Shown: positions 1 through 10,500 of the stretch, one piece after another | Position numbering within the stretch: the stretch's first letter is position 1 | Layout of the letters: every line of letters starts with the position of its first letter | NCBI RefSeq assembly: GCF_905475465.1 | Contig: NC_062248.1 | Coordinates: forward strand, 8,680,001-8,744,000 | Reading direction: 5' to 3' | DNA length: 64,000 bases | Source of the DNA: Pieris napi | Taxonomy: Eukaryota; Arthropoda; Insecta; Lepidoptera; Pieridae | Program-made: the position numbers and the translations under genes | Notes under the pieces: model-generated | The model's database searches: none | The model's input: the letters and a program-made list of their open reading frames with translations, nothing else | What the model was told of the DNA's origin: nothing

Positions 1-3000
1 ATATTACCCTTTTCACCAGGATTACCAGGTAGTCCGTCAAATCCTGGACGACCTCTTTCACCCTTTTCACCTGGCATTCCCATTTCTCCTGGGCTACCAG
101 GTGTACCTAAAGTAGAATTTCCCGGAACACCTCTTAGGCCTTGATAACCATGTTCACCTTTTTGACCTCTTTCTCCAGGTAATCCTGGCACTCCAGGATT
201 TCCTCTTTCCCCCTGAAAAACATTACAGGAACATTTTTTTAATTAAATTGTTTTTCATTTAAATTTAAGATTTATAATAAGATTAATCTTACAGGAATTG
301 AATATCCATCCTCTCCTTTAGGACCACGTGGTCCAGTGGGTCCAATGGGGCCATCATAACCCTTTGGGCCTGTTTCACCCTGCAAACCATCTAGACCGGG
401 TTCTCCTTTATCACCTTTGTGGCCGGCAGGCCCTTCTATACCAGGTGTACCTGGTTCACCTTGTCCCCCTGGAGGTCCCATAGGGCCTGATGAACCTCTT
501 TCTCCCGGCCTTCCGTCAGTTCCCGGAGCACCTGCAGGTCCCATGTATCCTCTTGGTCCAGTAGGACCAGGGGGGCCACGGGATCCAGTCCTTCCACCAG
601 CTGGACCAGGAATACCTTTTAACCCCCTTAAGCCAGGTTGCCCATCCCTTCCAGGTTCTCCTTTAGATCCAGGCCGGCCTGGTAGACCCGGCAATCCATC
701 GTTGCCTTGGTCACCTTTCTGCCCCATTGGGCCTGAAGGACCGAACATACCATCACGACCCTGTAAATTTTATTGAGTTATGTTGAGAATGCAACGGTAG
801 TTTATATTACATTCATGACATTGATTATTATTAAAATATGTGTTACAGAGATATTCAAAAATATTTATATTAACAAAATATTATAAAAACTTTTGCTTAC
901 TCTCTCTCCTGGATTTCCTCTTATACCCTTTTCTCCTTTAATACCCATTTGTCCCGACAACCCTGGTTCACCCATGAGACCGGTATCTCCTTTCTCTCCT
1001 ATTCTTCCAGGTTCCCCTTTATCACCCTTAGTGCCACTATCTCCTTTGACACCCTTAATAGCGCCCTTGTTGTCAACAGAAACTAAAGGTGCTGGCGGGC
1101 AACCAGGACCTCTATCACCTCTATCTCCTCTGTCACCTTTGTCTCCTTGTATCGATTGGCCTTTTGACCCTTTCGATCCTTTATCTCCCCTTAGACCAAG
1201 TGGGCCCTACAAAGTAATTTTATAACTTAAAATATTTTTTTAAGAATTGCTAATAAAAAAGAAGAAAGAAGAAAGTTAAACTCATGAAGAATTTAACATT
1301 TACATATACGCAACTATTTAAATAAGTTTTTTGTTTTCATATTCACACATAATATAGATAATAATTTTATTTTTGAAAAAAAAAATTGATCATACCATAG
1401 GTCCTGTATTTCCCTTAGGTCCTGCAAGTCCAGGAGAACCAGTTAATCCAACTGGTCCTTGAGGTCCTTGCATACCATCAGCACCTGGTTCTCCTTTTTG
1501 CCCTTTCGGGTACCTCCCCATATGAGCAGCTTGACCTTTGTCACCCTTGTCTCCTTTTGGTCCCGGTATTCCACGAGGTCCTTGTAATCCTTTGGACCCC
1601 ATTATACCAGGATCTCCCTATAAAAGTTTCCAAAACTAAAATGTTAAAAATGTTTAATTACATTAATTTTTATTTAAATTGACGATGACTTACATCGGTT
1701 CCATTACAACCATCTCTTCCTGGGATTCCGGGTGCTCCGGAATCTCCTTGAGGACCTGGTGGTCCAGATAAACCAACAAATCCTTGAGCACCAGGTTTTC
1801 CCCTTTCACCCTTAGGGCCTCGTGGACCTTGTGGTCCTACTTGACCTTTTTGTCCTTTTGGACCTTGTGGACCTTCAGCACCTTCGTGTCCTGGAAGACC
1901 TCTCATTCCCGGTGACCCTTGATGTCCAGGAAATCCCTACACAATAATATACATTATAGTGTTAGTTTAATTAATCACAGAACAATAATTTATGGTTATA
2001 TAGTAAATATTTTGTTTGTACAAAAGAAAAATATATTATTTTACTTTTCATACATAATTAACTTATTATCAAAATATTTTCAATGTGTAATTTTATATAT
2101 TTCAAGTATAAAGATAAATTTTAAATGTGAGGTTGAGTTGATATCTTTACTAAAATCAGACGGTAGTTGATAAATTGCCTACCCTGTTTCCTTTTTCAGC
2201 AAAACATTTGGGAACACAGCACCCGGGCGCAGTACAATTCCGTGTAATTTCATTAGGTGGCACTCGTTGATGAGTAACGGGATCGTAAACGGCAAAGTTA
2301 TTGCGAGGATAAGTTGGTTGTGATTGGGAATAGGATTGTTGTGATTGTGAATAGGATGGCGGTGGAGGATAGGATGGTTGTGGAGGATAGGAAGGTTGTG
2401 GAGGATAGGAAGGTTGTGGAGGATAGGATGGTTGTGAAGGATAGGATGCTTGTTGTTGAGAATACGGAGATGAGGGTTGGACCGTTGGTAAGTCTGGTCG
2501 GTTCGATAAACCTCTCGTTGGCCAGTATTCCGTCGGCGGCCACCGACTGGGATTTATATTGTTTTCTTCGATATCTCCCCTTGCATAAAGGTCATCTTGC
2601 TGCAATTGAGACATAAATGTTTAAAAGAAAATATACTTCACTTAAATAGTCTGTAGCGAGACGAAGCGTCACTAGGCGTGAATATATTTATATTATGTAT
2701 GATACTTAAATTATAAATTTTAAACAATTAACTATTTCATTGTCGTATATTCGATAAATGTATAAGCTAATTCTAACGATATATATTCTTCAATTTTGCC
2801 CCGTTTCATCTGCTTCACAGCAAACTCGTGGCTGTGCTTTTATTAATATTTAAGGTTTTATCATATTTTGTGCCTTAAATTTTAATTGAATGAATTTACA
2901 AATATAAGATTAATAATCGAGCAATATACTTTTTTTTTATTATGCTATACACAATATTTCGGTAATTTAATTCCAAACAATAATCAGACCACAAAAACAC

Positions 3001-6000
3001 ACAATACACCTTAAAGAACACAAGCAGGTGAAATCAGGTAATTTTGTAGTCCTGATTGCGTCCAAGTAGTAAAATAGTTAAGTGGTAACATAGCGATACC
3101 AGTTCCTCGAATTATTCGATCTGACTCCGTTAAGAAAATCCATACATAGTAGAAAGTGTTTGGCTGGACAATAATTTATTCAAAAATGAGCACTAAATGA
3201 GTAAAAACAGAACACTTTTTTTCACCGAACTATCTCAAAAACGCTTGGTCTTTGCCGTTATTATAATTATAATGAGTTTATACTTAAGCAACCTTCGAAT
3301 TTTGTTTTATTAACATTAAAAGTTAATGTATAATATAAAATAAAATATAACAAAGCCATATTAAGTAAGTCTTAACCAGAATGTGGCATATTTGTGATAG
3401 CTTTTTTTAAATTTAATTTATAGTTCAGTAATATTTATATTAATTTAAGTATCTGTTTTATGGAAAAGCATTATCAATTACTGTTACAGTTTACTATTTA
3501 ACACGTTCACTGCGCCATCATTTTTAAAGAACTTTCAGCTGGTGCGTTGGAGACCTAAAAGATCTCGTAACAAGCCTATCCTCTGGTGCGTTTGAGACCT
3601 AATCAGTCTCCTAAAAATACACTTTTGAAAATAATTTATATCTTCCAAAAAAACAATGACATATATTTTGAATTTTTTGTGGGTGAAAGATAGTTGCTTT
3701 ATATTTTGCTAGGTTCGCACGCAGTTACGACATTTGAATAAACTACAAATACCAAAAAAAAATTAGATATCGATTGTATCTCGTACCGCACCCGAAGATA
3801 GTTCAATATGTGTAGTAAGTAGTGATGGGAATAAAATAATATCTCAGTTATCGCTTCTAAAAGTTTTATTAATTATGCAAAGTGTTTTTCATTAAAACAT
3901 GGTAAGCACATTGATTGCTTGCACATTACGCGCAAATGGTAACAATTCGTTTAGTTTTTTTAGAAGCGTCAGTGCTGTTTAACTGCGTGTGCTCCAACGA
4001 AAAAGGTTTATCGTTAAATATTTCATAATCAGAATCACTGTCATTATTTGTCAATGGGGGGGCAAATTTGAACATTTTCCAAAACAAATATTTTACTGGA
4101 CGATGCAGCAGTATAATCCGGCGTTGATTTTTTGTTACAGTCAAACCAATAAAATAGATTTTTTACACTTTTTTATCATACAAAAATAATCAACACGCTG
4201 GTATATACGCGAGTGTTATTTCCAAAACGTGCCCGCGACTTCCCGAATGTCGATTCTAGGACAACACTAAAAATCCCATCCTCCATCTCTTGCGTCTACG
4301 AGGCGTACGATTTCACGAGTACCGACATATCTCCTAACGCAAGGAATTAAAACAATTACAGTACTGTGCGTTAGGGACCTAATCCATCTCTAATTTATTT
4401 TTTAAAGTCCTTGAATTCAGCTTTAAGTAGGAAGCAAATATGTATATTTGTCCTGCTCATCCTTAAAGAACTTTACAAGTTACATCCTCCCGCAAGGAGT
4501 GAAAAAACACGATTATGTTCAACGCACAATACAAAAGTCCTGCAAGAGATCTGATAGATCTCGTAATGCAACGAACGTGTTAATAACAATATTAAATAAC
4601 TGAAAAATGCATATAAATGTCACGTTATGTTATATATGATTTAATTTACTAAAAATAATCATAAATTAATAAAAATGTTTCCATAATAGTTATTCAACAA
4701 AGTATAATACAGTTATGGTGATGGCTAATGAAGTCAAACTTCACGCGATTCAGGTGGTTAAGCTGTGTACATGTAGGTACATATATCGAAATATTTGCAA
4801 TTGTTGAATATTTATTTATTTACAAAATATGTGCCATTACAAGAAATCGGTAATTATTATCCAAAATATTCACTTTTTCGTAATGTATACGTTGCCAAAT
4901 TCGTGGCGCTACTACCTAGATATGATCATTTGTCAATCTAATAGTCAAGTATGTGATCAGAGTCCTGTGCCTGACATACGCCGTCGACGGTCTAAGGCTC
5001 GCAGGTTTCCTTCACCGTTCGAGCGAAAGTTAAGTGCGCACATAGAAAGAAAGTCCAATGGTGTACAGCCGGGGATCGAACCTACGAACTCAAGGATGAC
5101 GGTCGCACGCTGAATTCACTACTGCTTTACATGGTATAGACATTGAAAAAGAGGAGTGAAACTGATAGACAAGAGTAGAAATCAAAGGGATTTTGTTTAA
5201 TTTTTCATTTGCAATTGAAGTTATAAGTTTATATAACGGCTTCAGACTTGAAGCGAAGATGAAGCAATTGGAAAAATTTGGAGTAGGCCATCCCTCCATT
5301 GTGTTTTTTAAATTATTAATAATCCTCTAGAGTGTTCGCGCAAGTGCTTATGTAAAAAAAAAATACTCTCGCCCGTCTAAAGCCAATGGCCAAGTCATTT
5401 TCCGGAAACTAATTGATATTATATTGGATTTTAGGTAACATGGTATTTCTATATTATTGTTAAAGATGAATTTGAGTTTGTATTTTATTTTAACTTATTA
5501 CTAGAGGTTGGAGCTTTAAGTTACATAGGCCTCGCACTTATACAAAACCTTAATATACTTAGGTTTTGTATGGAACAATAAAATAAACCTAATTATTCTT
5601 TCCTAACAGTGGTTGCCTGGAAGATATCTCTCGAAAGCGATAAGGCCGCCCGTTGACATCCTTATTTAATTACAGTGTAAACTCCATGTAACATCTCTCG
5701 ATTTAACTACAAAGTCCCTAAAGCGTCGAAATCACTCGGCTTTGGTTGGTTTAGACTTCCATACAATGACACACTCTACATAGCACAAACCCCACCCTCA
5801 ATAACGACAATTAAATAATAAAAAGTACTTTTTAAGTTGCCAAAATTCGTTAAAACTGCGGAACTCTTCTGAAGAACTTACGTTCTTTTGTCGCTTTATT
5901 GTCCTAACCCGTAATAAACTCAACTTACTCAACTGTCGGCATCATTCGACATAAATACATTTTTATGTAATTACTAACACTAGTCTGAAATAAACTTTTT

Positions 6001-7304
6001 CTTCCTCTTATACAGATTTTTCTTCTTTCTATTTAACGACAACTCTTTGTAACGTCAAAATATGCACGGTCCCTTGAGTGTCGTTTATAGAGTTTACACT
6101 GTATTTAACTAAGTAAAAACAAGAAAATAAATCGATAAGTAGCACCTATGTTATATAAAAATGTAACCTGTATTTAACACTTTTTGCTGACTGTATTATA
6201 GTACGAGAGTCACCACCAAAATTTTTGTTCCATAGAAATTCGGCCTAAACCGCATCAAATTATAGCCTAGCATATCTTCGATTATTCAAAACTTGAACCT
6301 GAACTATTTCGATCATTTTTTATTTGGAATATTGTTCTATTTTTATTTTAATCAAATAAAAATTAGGTGACGTAAGTAAAGAAAAAAATCTGTAAGCTAT
6401 TGTTGTCTTGTTTCGAAAAACAACATTAAACGCATTTATAATCGAATATAAGACTTTATTTAACTTCTGCTTGATTATTGGAATATAGCTGTTTCGGAAG
6501 TCAGTTAAAGATGCGTATAGACATTTCGCGATTATTATTTATTAAATAGACACTGAAGGATCTAGTTGATACGCGATATTTTGCCGAGCTAGCATTTTAT
6601 AGTAAAACGATACTGTCTTACTCACACCTAACACAATGAATACCTATTTATAATTTTAAAGGCGAATGTGTATGTGTTTATAGCCTCTTTGACGTAATTA
6701 AGAAAATTAATTACCTATAAATAAATTCCAAATATGAATTCGTAATTTATTATTTTAATACAATTCTATAAATTGTATTGTTTGCGCAATGCTGTCGCTT
6801 TACATCCGAGTAATGATAAACTTTGTCGGTCGTCAACTAAGTACATTTATGATATTGATATAAAATAAGATACCTACTTCAATTTTAAAATATCTAGAAA
6901 GTTCTTTAAACTTTTTGTTCGCAATACTTGAAATGAAATTATATTTCATCGAGCTTTTTGCTAAACCTAATCGATTCAAGCTTGCAGTTTTAAGAAATTG
7001 CAAAAGGACGAAAGCGGACGGGCGAGTCGGGACGCTCCTCCATTACACAAACATTCCCTAAATCCCGATCTTCTTTACACTATTACGTATTAAAATCAAA
7101 ATTGATCACTTTATTAAAATAAAAAAAAGCACTTACCGGACTCGTCTTTACTCCTGAAAGCGGCACCAGCGCGGTTACCAACCTAATAATTTAATTATAT
7201 TTAGTTAAATATTATTTTTAAACTCTTACATATTTTTTTTAAATATAGAAGTTATTTTTAGGTAGTGAAATAATTAATTCTTACCAAAGTACGCGGACCG
7301 CCAT
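1..7304 (-). CDS. Col4a1: Collagen IV alpha-1-like chain (Cg25C/Col4a1 type), 5' part, runs off left edge
   Basis: This gene encodes a secreted basement-membrane collagen that forms heterotrimers with the alpha-2 chain. Coding exons, 5' to 3' on the minus strand: 7304-7285, 7182-7137, 2599-2183, 1936-1694, 1617-1396, 1206-901, 760-293, 212-1 (partial). All junctions have GT/AG and the frame is kept, giving about 644 residues. The start ATG (7304-7302) opens a hydrophobic signal peptide, MAVRVLWLVTALVPLSGVKT, split by an intron after 20 coding bases. Exon 3 encodes a non-collagenous N-terminal domain ending in NCTAPGCCVPKCFAEKGNRG, which has four cysteines and an N-glycosylation sequon and is typical of the 7S region of fly Cg25C. 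Exons 4-8 are Gly-X-Y repeats with short interruptions. Assignment to alpha-1 rather than alpha-2 rests on this CVPKC motif and on the partner gene's viking-like NC1. The C-terminal half lies left of the window. Confidence 0.93.
2183..2599 (-). CDS. Col4a1: Col4a1 exon 3: N-terminal 7S-type domain with Tyr/Pro-rich repeats
   Basis: This exon of 139 codons follows a TTGCAG acceptor and ends at AACAGG|GTAGGC. It begins QDDLYARGDIEENN, then holds a low-complexity stretch built from repeated SYPPQP-like hexapeptides (about residues 50-100 of the exon) flanked by Gln/Ser-rich SYSQSQ units. It ends in the cysteine cluster that should cross-link four trimers. The hexapeptides are encoded by a DNA tandem repeat of about 18 bp at 2350-2440. 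Tyr/Pro-rich repeats are not part of the usual 7S domain, so this looks like a lineage-specific expansion. Its function is not known to me. Confidence 0.88.
3502..4579. mobile_element. piggyBac-like non-autonomous element
   Basis: The element is flanked by TTAA at 3498-3501 and 4580-4583. The termini are CACGTTCACTGCGCC and, inverted, CACGTTCGTTGCATTACGAG, matching at CACGTTC with TTAA as target duplication, as expected for the piggyBac superfamily. Near both ends are several short palindromes of the form GAGACCTAA...GATCTC (about 3550-3610, 4375-4390, 4545-4565). A minus-strand open frame of 72 codons (about 4144-3926) has an acidic NNDSDSDYE stretch that could be a relic of a transposase N-terminus. 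No DDE core is readable. Confidence 0.6.
4898..5125 (-). repeat. tRNA-derived SINE (family A)
   Basis: Minus-strand copy: read in reverse it runs from a degenerate tRNA-like head (GTAGGTTCGATCCCCGGCTG, a polymerase III B box) through CACCATTGGACTTTCTTTCT and a central GACGGCGTATGTCAGGCAC block to GTAGCGCCAC. The same family recurs throughout the window in both orientations. Confidence 0.7.
5605..5665 (+). repeat. Non-LTR retrotransposon 3' fragment
   Basis: The sequence GTTGCCTGGAAGATATCTCT followed by CGAAAGCGATAAGGCCGCCCGTTG matches a second copy at about 39775-39900. That copy continues into a TTTGCAACGAAGTGTAAATAAATAA-like tail. This motif is familiar as the 3' untranslated end of lepidopteran jockey-type LINEs. 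No reverse transcriptase is present. Confidence 0.5.
5673..6101. mobile_element. Tc1/mariner-type MITE
   Basis: A 429-bp element with termini CAGTGTAAACTC and GAGTTTACACTG, flanked on both sides by TA. The 12-bp terminal inverted repeat plus TA target duplication is the mariner signature. The interior has no transposase frame. Confidence 0.6.
7137..7304 (-). CDS. Col4a1: Col4a1 exons 1-2: split signal peptide
   Basis: Exon 1 coding is 7304-7285 (ATG to TTTG, donor GTAAGA). Exon 2 is 7182-7137 (acceptor ATTATTAG, donor GTAAGT). Together they give 22 in-frame codons with a Leu/Val-rich hydrophobic core. The 102-bp intron between them is much shorter than the following 4.5-kb intron. The product is read directly from the sequence; the signal-peptide role is inferred from hydrophobicity and position. 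Confidence 0.85.
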
Positions 7305-7469
7305 GGCCCGGAGCGCGCTGCGCTTGTGTCGGGTGCGCGCGCGCCGTTTGAGCCGGGATACTAAGGAAAGCGGAGCCAGTGTTCGGGTGGCGGCCCCACG
7401 CCCCACCCCCCGGCATCTCAGCACCCGGTGACACCCGCTGAGGGCGCGCGGCAGTAGTGTGGCGCAGCC
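7305..7469. promoter_or_regulatory. Bidirectional collagen IV promoter and 5' leaders
   Basis: Only 165 bp separate the two divergent ATGs. The interval is strikingly GC- and CpG-rich against AT-rich surroundings, and contains GC/CACCC-type boxes such as CCCCACGCCCCACCCCCCGG around 7395-7413. No TATA box is evident. Head-to-head collagen IV pairs sharing one promoter are established in flies (Cg25C/vkg) and vertebrates (COL4A1/COL4A2). I infer the same arrangement here. Transcription starts cannot be placed from sequence alone. Confidence 0.8.
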
Positions 7470-7547
7470 ATGTCGGGCCCGGCGCGTGCGCGCCTCTTTG
7501 TGCCCGTTTCTCTTCTTCTCCTATGGATACCAACTCAAACTACAGCT
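7470..7547 (+). CDS. vkg: vkg exon 1: signal peptide
   Basis: The ATG at 7470 opens 26 codons, MSGPARARLFVPVSLLLLWI followed by PTQTTA, then donor GTAAGT at 7548. The basic N-terminus and Leu-rich core make a good signal peptide. The next codon after splicing is Val-Val-Cys at 20599, so cleavage near the exon junction would expose the cysteine cluster. The exon is too short to show up as a long open frame, but both phases match. Confidence 0.88.
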
Positions 7548-10500
7548 GTAAGTAATATTGTAATTATTTTCAAAAAAAATCACCCAAAAGATGACAACAA
7601 CGCTTAACTATTGCTGATTTTTAGATGAAGATTCTTTAACATTAAGTGTAGATAGTACATAGTCGTGTTATAAAAGCCTTGATAAAGCCCGACCACAATG
7701 TAAGGATTTCAAAGTCAAATCTGCAACGTTTCAAACCCCTTTCAAAAAGTGGTTGTAGTCTGTGTAATATCCACATATAACAGTATGTAACTTTGTTTAT
7801 ATGAATGTGCACATGGGCGTTATTATGAGTGCTGAAAAATGCAAAAAGATTCTACGAACAGGAATTACTATTATGTTATAATTAATAATGACTTTTGGCT
7901 ACTCTTTTAGCTGTTTTTAACAGATATAGACGAGTTTTAATAATATGTTAACTTTTCTTTATCCAGATAAAGCTATTTATATATTTAAAGAACTTTCTGA
8001 TTTGTGTTACAGATAATTCAGATGTATTTTCTTGTTTATTTTATAGATTTATTATTTCGATATCTCGTTGATGTCGTTACCAAGTAAGATTCAGAAACGA
8101 GATTGAACGCTAATTGTGACTCCATTACTTCATCAATACCTTGGTGTTTCCATACGGGAGACATAGTCGGAATAAAGGCCGATTTACATTATCTTAGTGT
8201 TTAGGAGAGTGCTTTAAGATAGTACTTTAGTTGAAACATGTAAACGCTACGCTAAAGAACTTGCCTTTCAAGTTGTACTAAAGCACTCTCCTAAACACTA
8301 AGATAATGTAAATCGGCCATAAGTTAGGATCAATTCGTATCAATCTACGTAGTACCGAATTCAAGCTGTATATGTATTAAATTTAATCAATTTGGTTTGG
8401 AGTAGATATTATTTGATAACAGATAGAAAATTCAACTTTTAAGGTTCTTTGCCGCCTAATGTAGATATGTATACTTACGTTTCATCTAGTTGTGGCTTCG
8501 TCTTTAAGTACATATTATGTACCTTATAACTTAATAGGGTTCCCAAATATTACACATTGACATGCATAAAATAATGAATAAACACATTTTTATTTATATT
8601 ATTCACTTTATATCCGTTAAAATACCTATATGAAAATCGTTAACTTTTTGTCAAAACATTTTACATACTTAGTATTTTTATTGTTAGAAAGTTATTATTA
8701 GGTGAACAAATGGACTGCGATTTACTACACCAAAATTTATTTCTGTAGCTGTGATGTGAATTTTTCACTGTACTTAGGCGTAACACAAACACTCACTAAA
8801 TTCTTAAGATCTATCTATGCACTATCGATTCACCTGTTTAAGCATAAATCCGTAGAAAATAAACAAATATACTATCACATTTATTATTTATTTAGTGATT
8901 GCTATTACAAATTAGTAATTTACATAGGTAAGGGTAGAATAAGTAGTTCGTTTACGGGCTTCTCACATTTAACATAATTAGACAGCTCACTCTATATACC
9001 TCTAAACTCTACATAAACCTCTCTGTCAGTTATTTAAAAGTTAAATAGACTACAATACAGACGTGAAATTAGAACTCTTGTTTCGGTTTTCATCTAGAAT
9101 ATACTAATTTTCTTTGATACATATACATTGCGTTTTTTCGTATACGATTCAAGTTGCATTTTCGGTTTTTTTATTTCCAATGACTACACAAGAATTAACG
9201 GTCTCGCAAGTCTAAGTTTGATGATGATGATGATGATGATATTAATTCATCCCTAATGGGAAAGGCAAAGGACTTTAGTCCATACAGCCAGATCTTGTTT
9301 CTAAGTTTGACGTCTAAATGACAATTGTCATTAGCCAAAAGCTAAGTTCCTTTGGACCGGATGTAGTTCTGAGGCATTTTCTATGTAAACCTATACGGCA
9401 ATTACACTTTACACTTGTGTAAAGTAATTATCATAGATATTTTCTTAAACGTATCATAATCGACTACGAGTAATAGTTATAGGACTAGATATAGGAACTA
9501 TCCTATATTTATTGCCTATCAATAATATATATTAGTGTTTTAGTTTTGCGCCAATATTAAATTTTCACAAACGCTTAAACGCAACTGTTAAGTAAACATA
9601 AATAGACTAGAATTTTTTCCAAATATTACTTAAATACATTAAAATGTACATAGTACTATATAGAAAAATACTATTGGCTCATTTGATTTCCCGCCGTAGT
9701 AAAAGCTTTTTTCGTTGTTGTAGTAAAAGCGTAATTCAATATAAGTTTAATCAGTATTAATTGATATTGTTTATATGAATAGTATAAAATTTTAATAATC
9801 TGTTATAGCGTGTAGGTATGTAAAGCTATCTTGACGTTTATATTTTGTTATTAATAAAGTTTATGGAGACACAGTTCTTTATCTTTTGTATAATAATTTT
9901 TACTTAATTAATGGTAATAATACAGATAACATAGTTTTAGAGTATGATGAGGAGATACGTTGAAGCATTATGTAATCGTTATTTTATTATAAATGCGTAT
10001 GTTAAGATACCTTTTTACTTGAATACCATTTGAATATAAAAAAATGTTCACCCTATACAACAATCAAATCAATATTTTATTAACATAATTGTTCTCAGAG
10101 AGTAGCGCTACGACCGTTACGCGTTAATATCGAAGAGAGCAAGAAAATCCAAACAACTTATAGTTGAGCCTATATTACTGCCCATGCCGGATGTAATAAC
10201 ATAGATTCTGAAATGACTGACAAAATCCTATCCTTTATATACCTATAATTTATGGTTTTCTTAAGTACATTGTTATATTACATTTCCAATATATTTTAGG
10301 AATAACTAATAGTACACTAGTAATCCGTATGATTGAAGCAATTTTAACTAAATTTTTGGTCTACATCATATTTCGACCTTTGATCTAAATCTGATAAAAT
10401 TTTTAACAAAAATGGCAAATACATTGCAATTGTTTTCTACGAATTATAATATTGAATTTCTGATTATGTTTGGCAAAATTTGCTTAACCAATCTATTTAT

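Larger units (their letters stand above)
2600..7136 (-). other. Col4a1 intron 2 (4.5 kb)
   Basis: This AT-rich intron separates the signal-peptide exons from the N-terminal domain exon. It holds a piggyBac-like element (3502-4579), a SINE (about 4898-5125), a jockey-type 3' fragment (about 5605-5665) and a mariner-type MITE (5673-6101). The remaining stretches, 2600-3500 and 6110-7130, show no gene that I can support. Confidence 0.8.

Noticed and set aside
417..1225. Plus-strand Pro-rich open frames opposite Col4a1 exons
   Set aside because: They are the antisense reading of Gly-X-Y codons. The minus-strand exons have splice sites and collagen periodicity.
7258..7533. 91-codon minus-strand frame across the promoter
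   Set aside because: It overlaps both signal-peptide exons and exists because the region is GC-rich and lacks stops. No homology or splice support.
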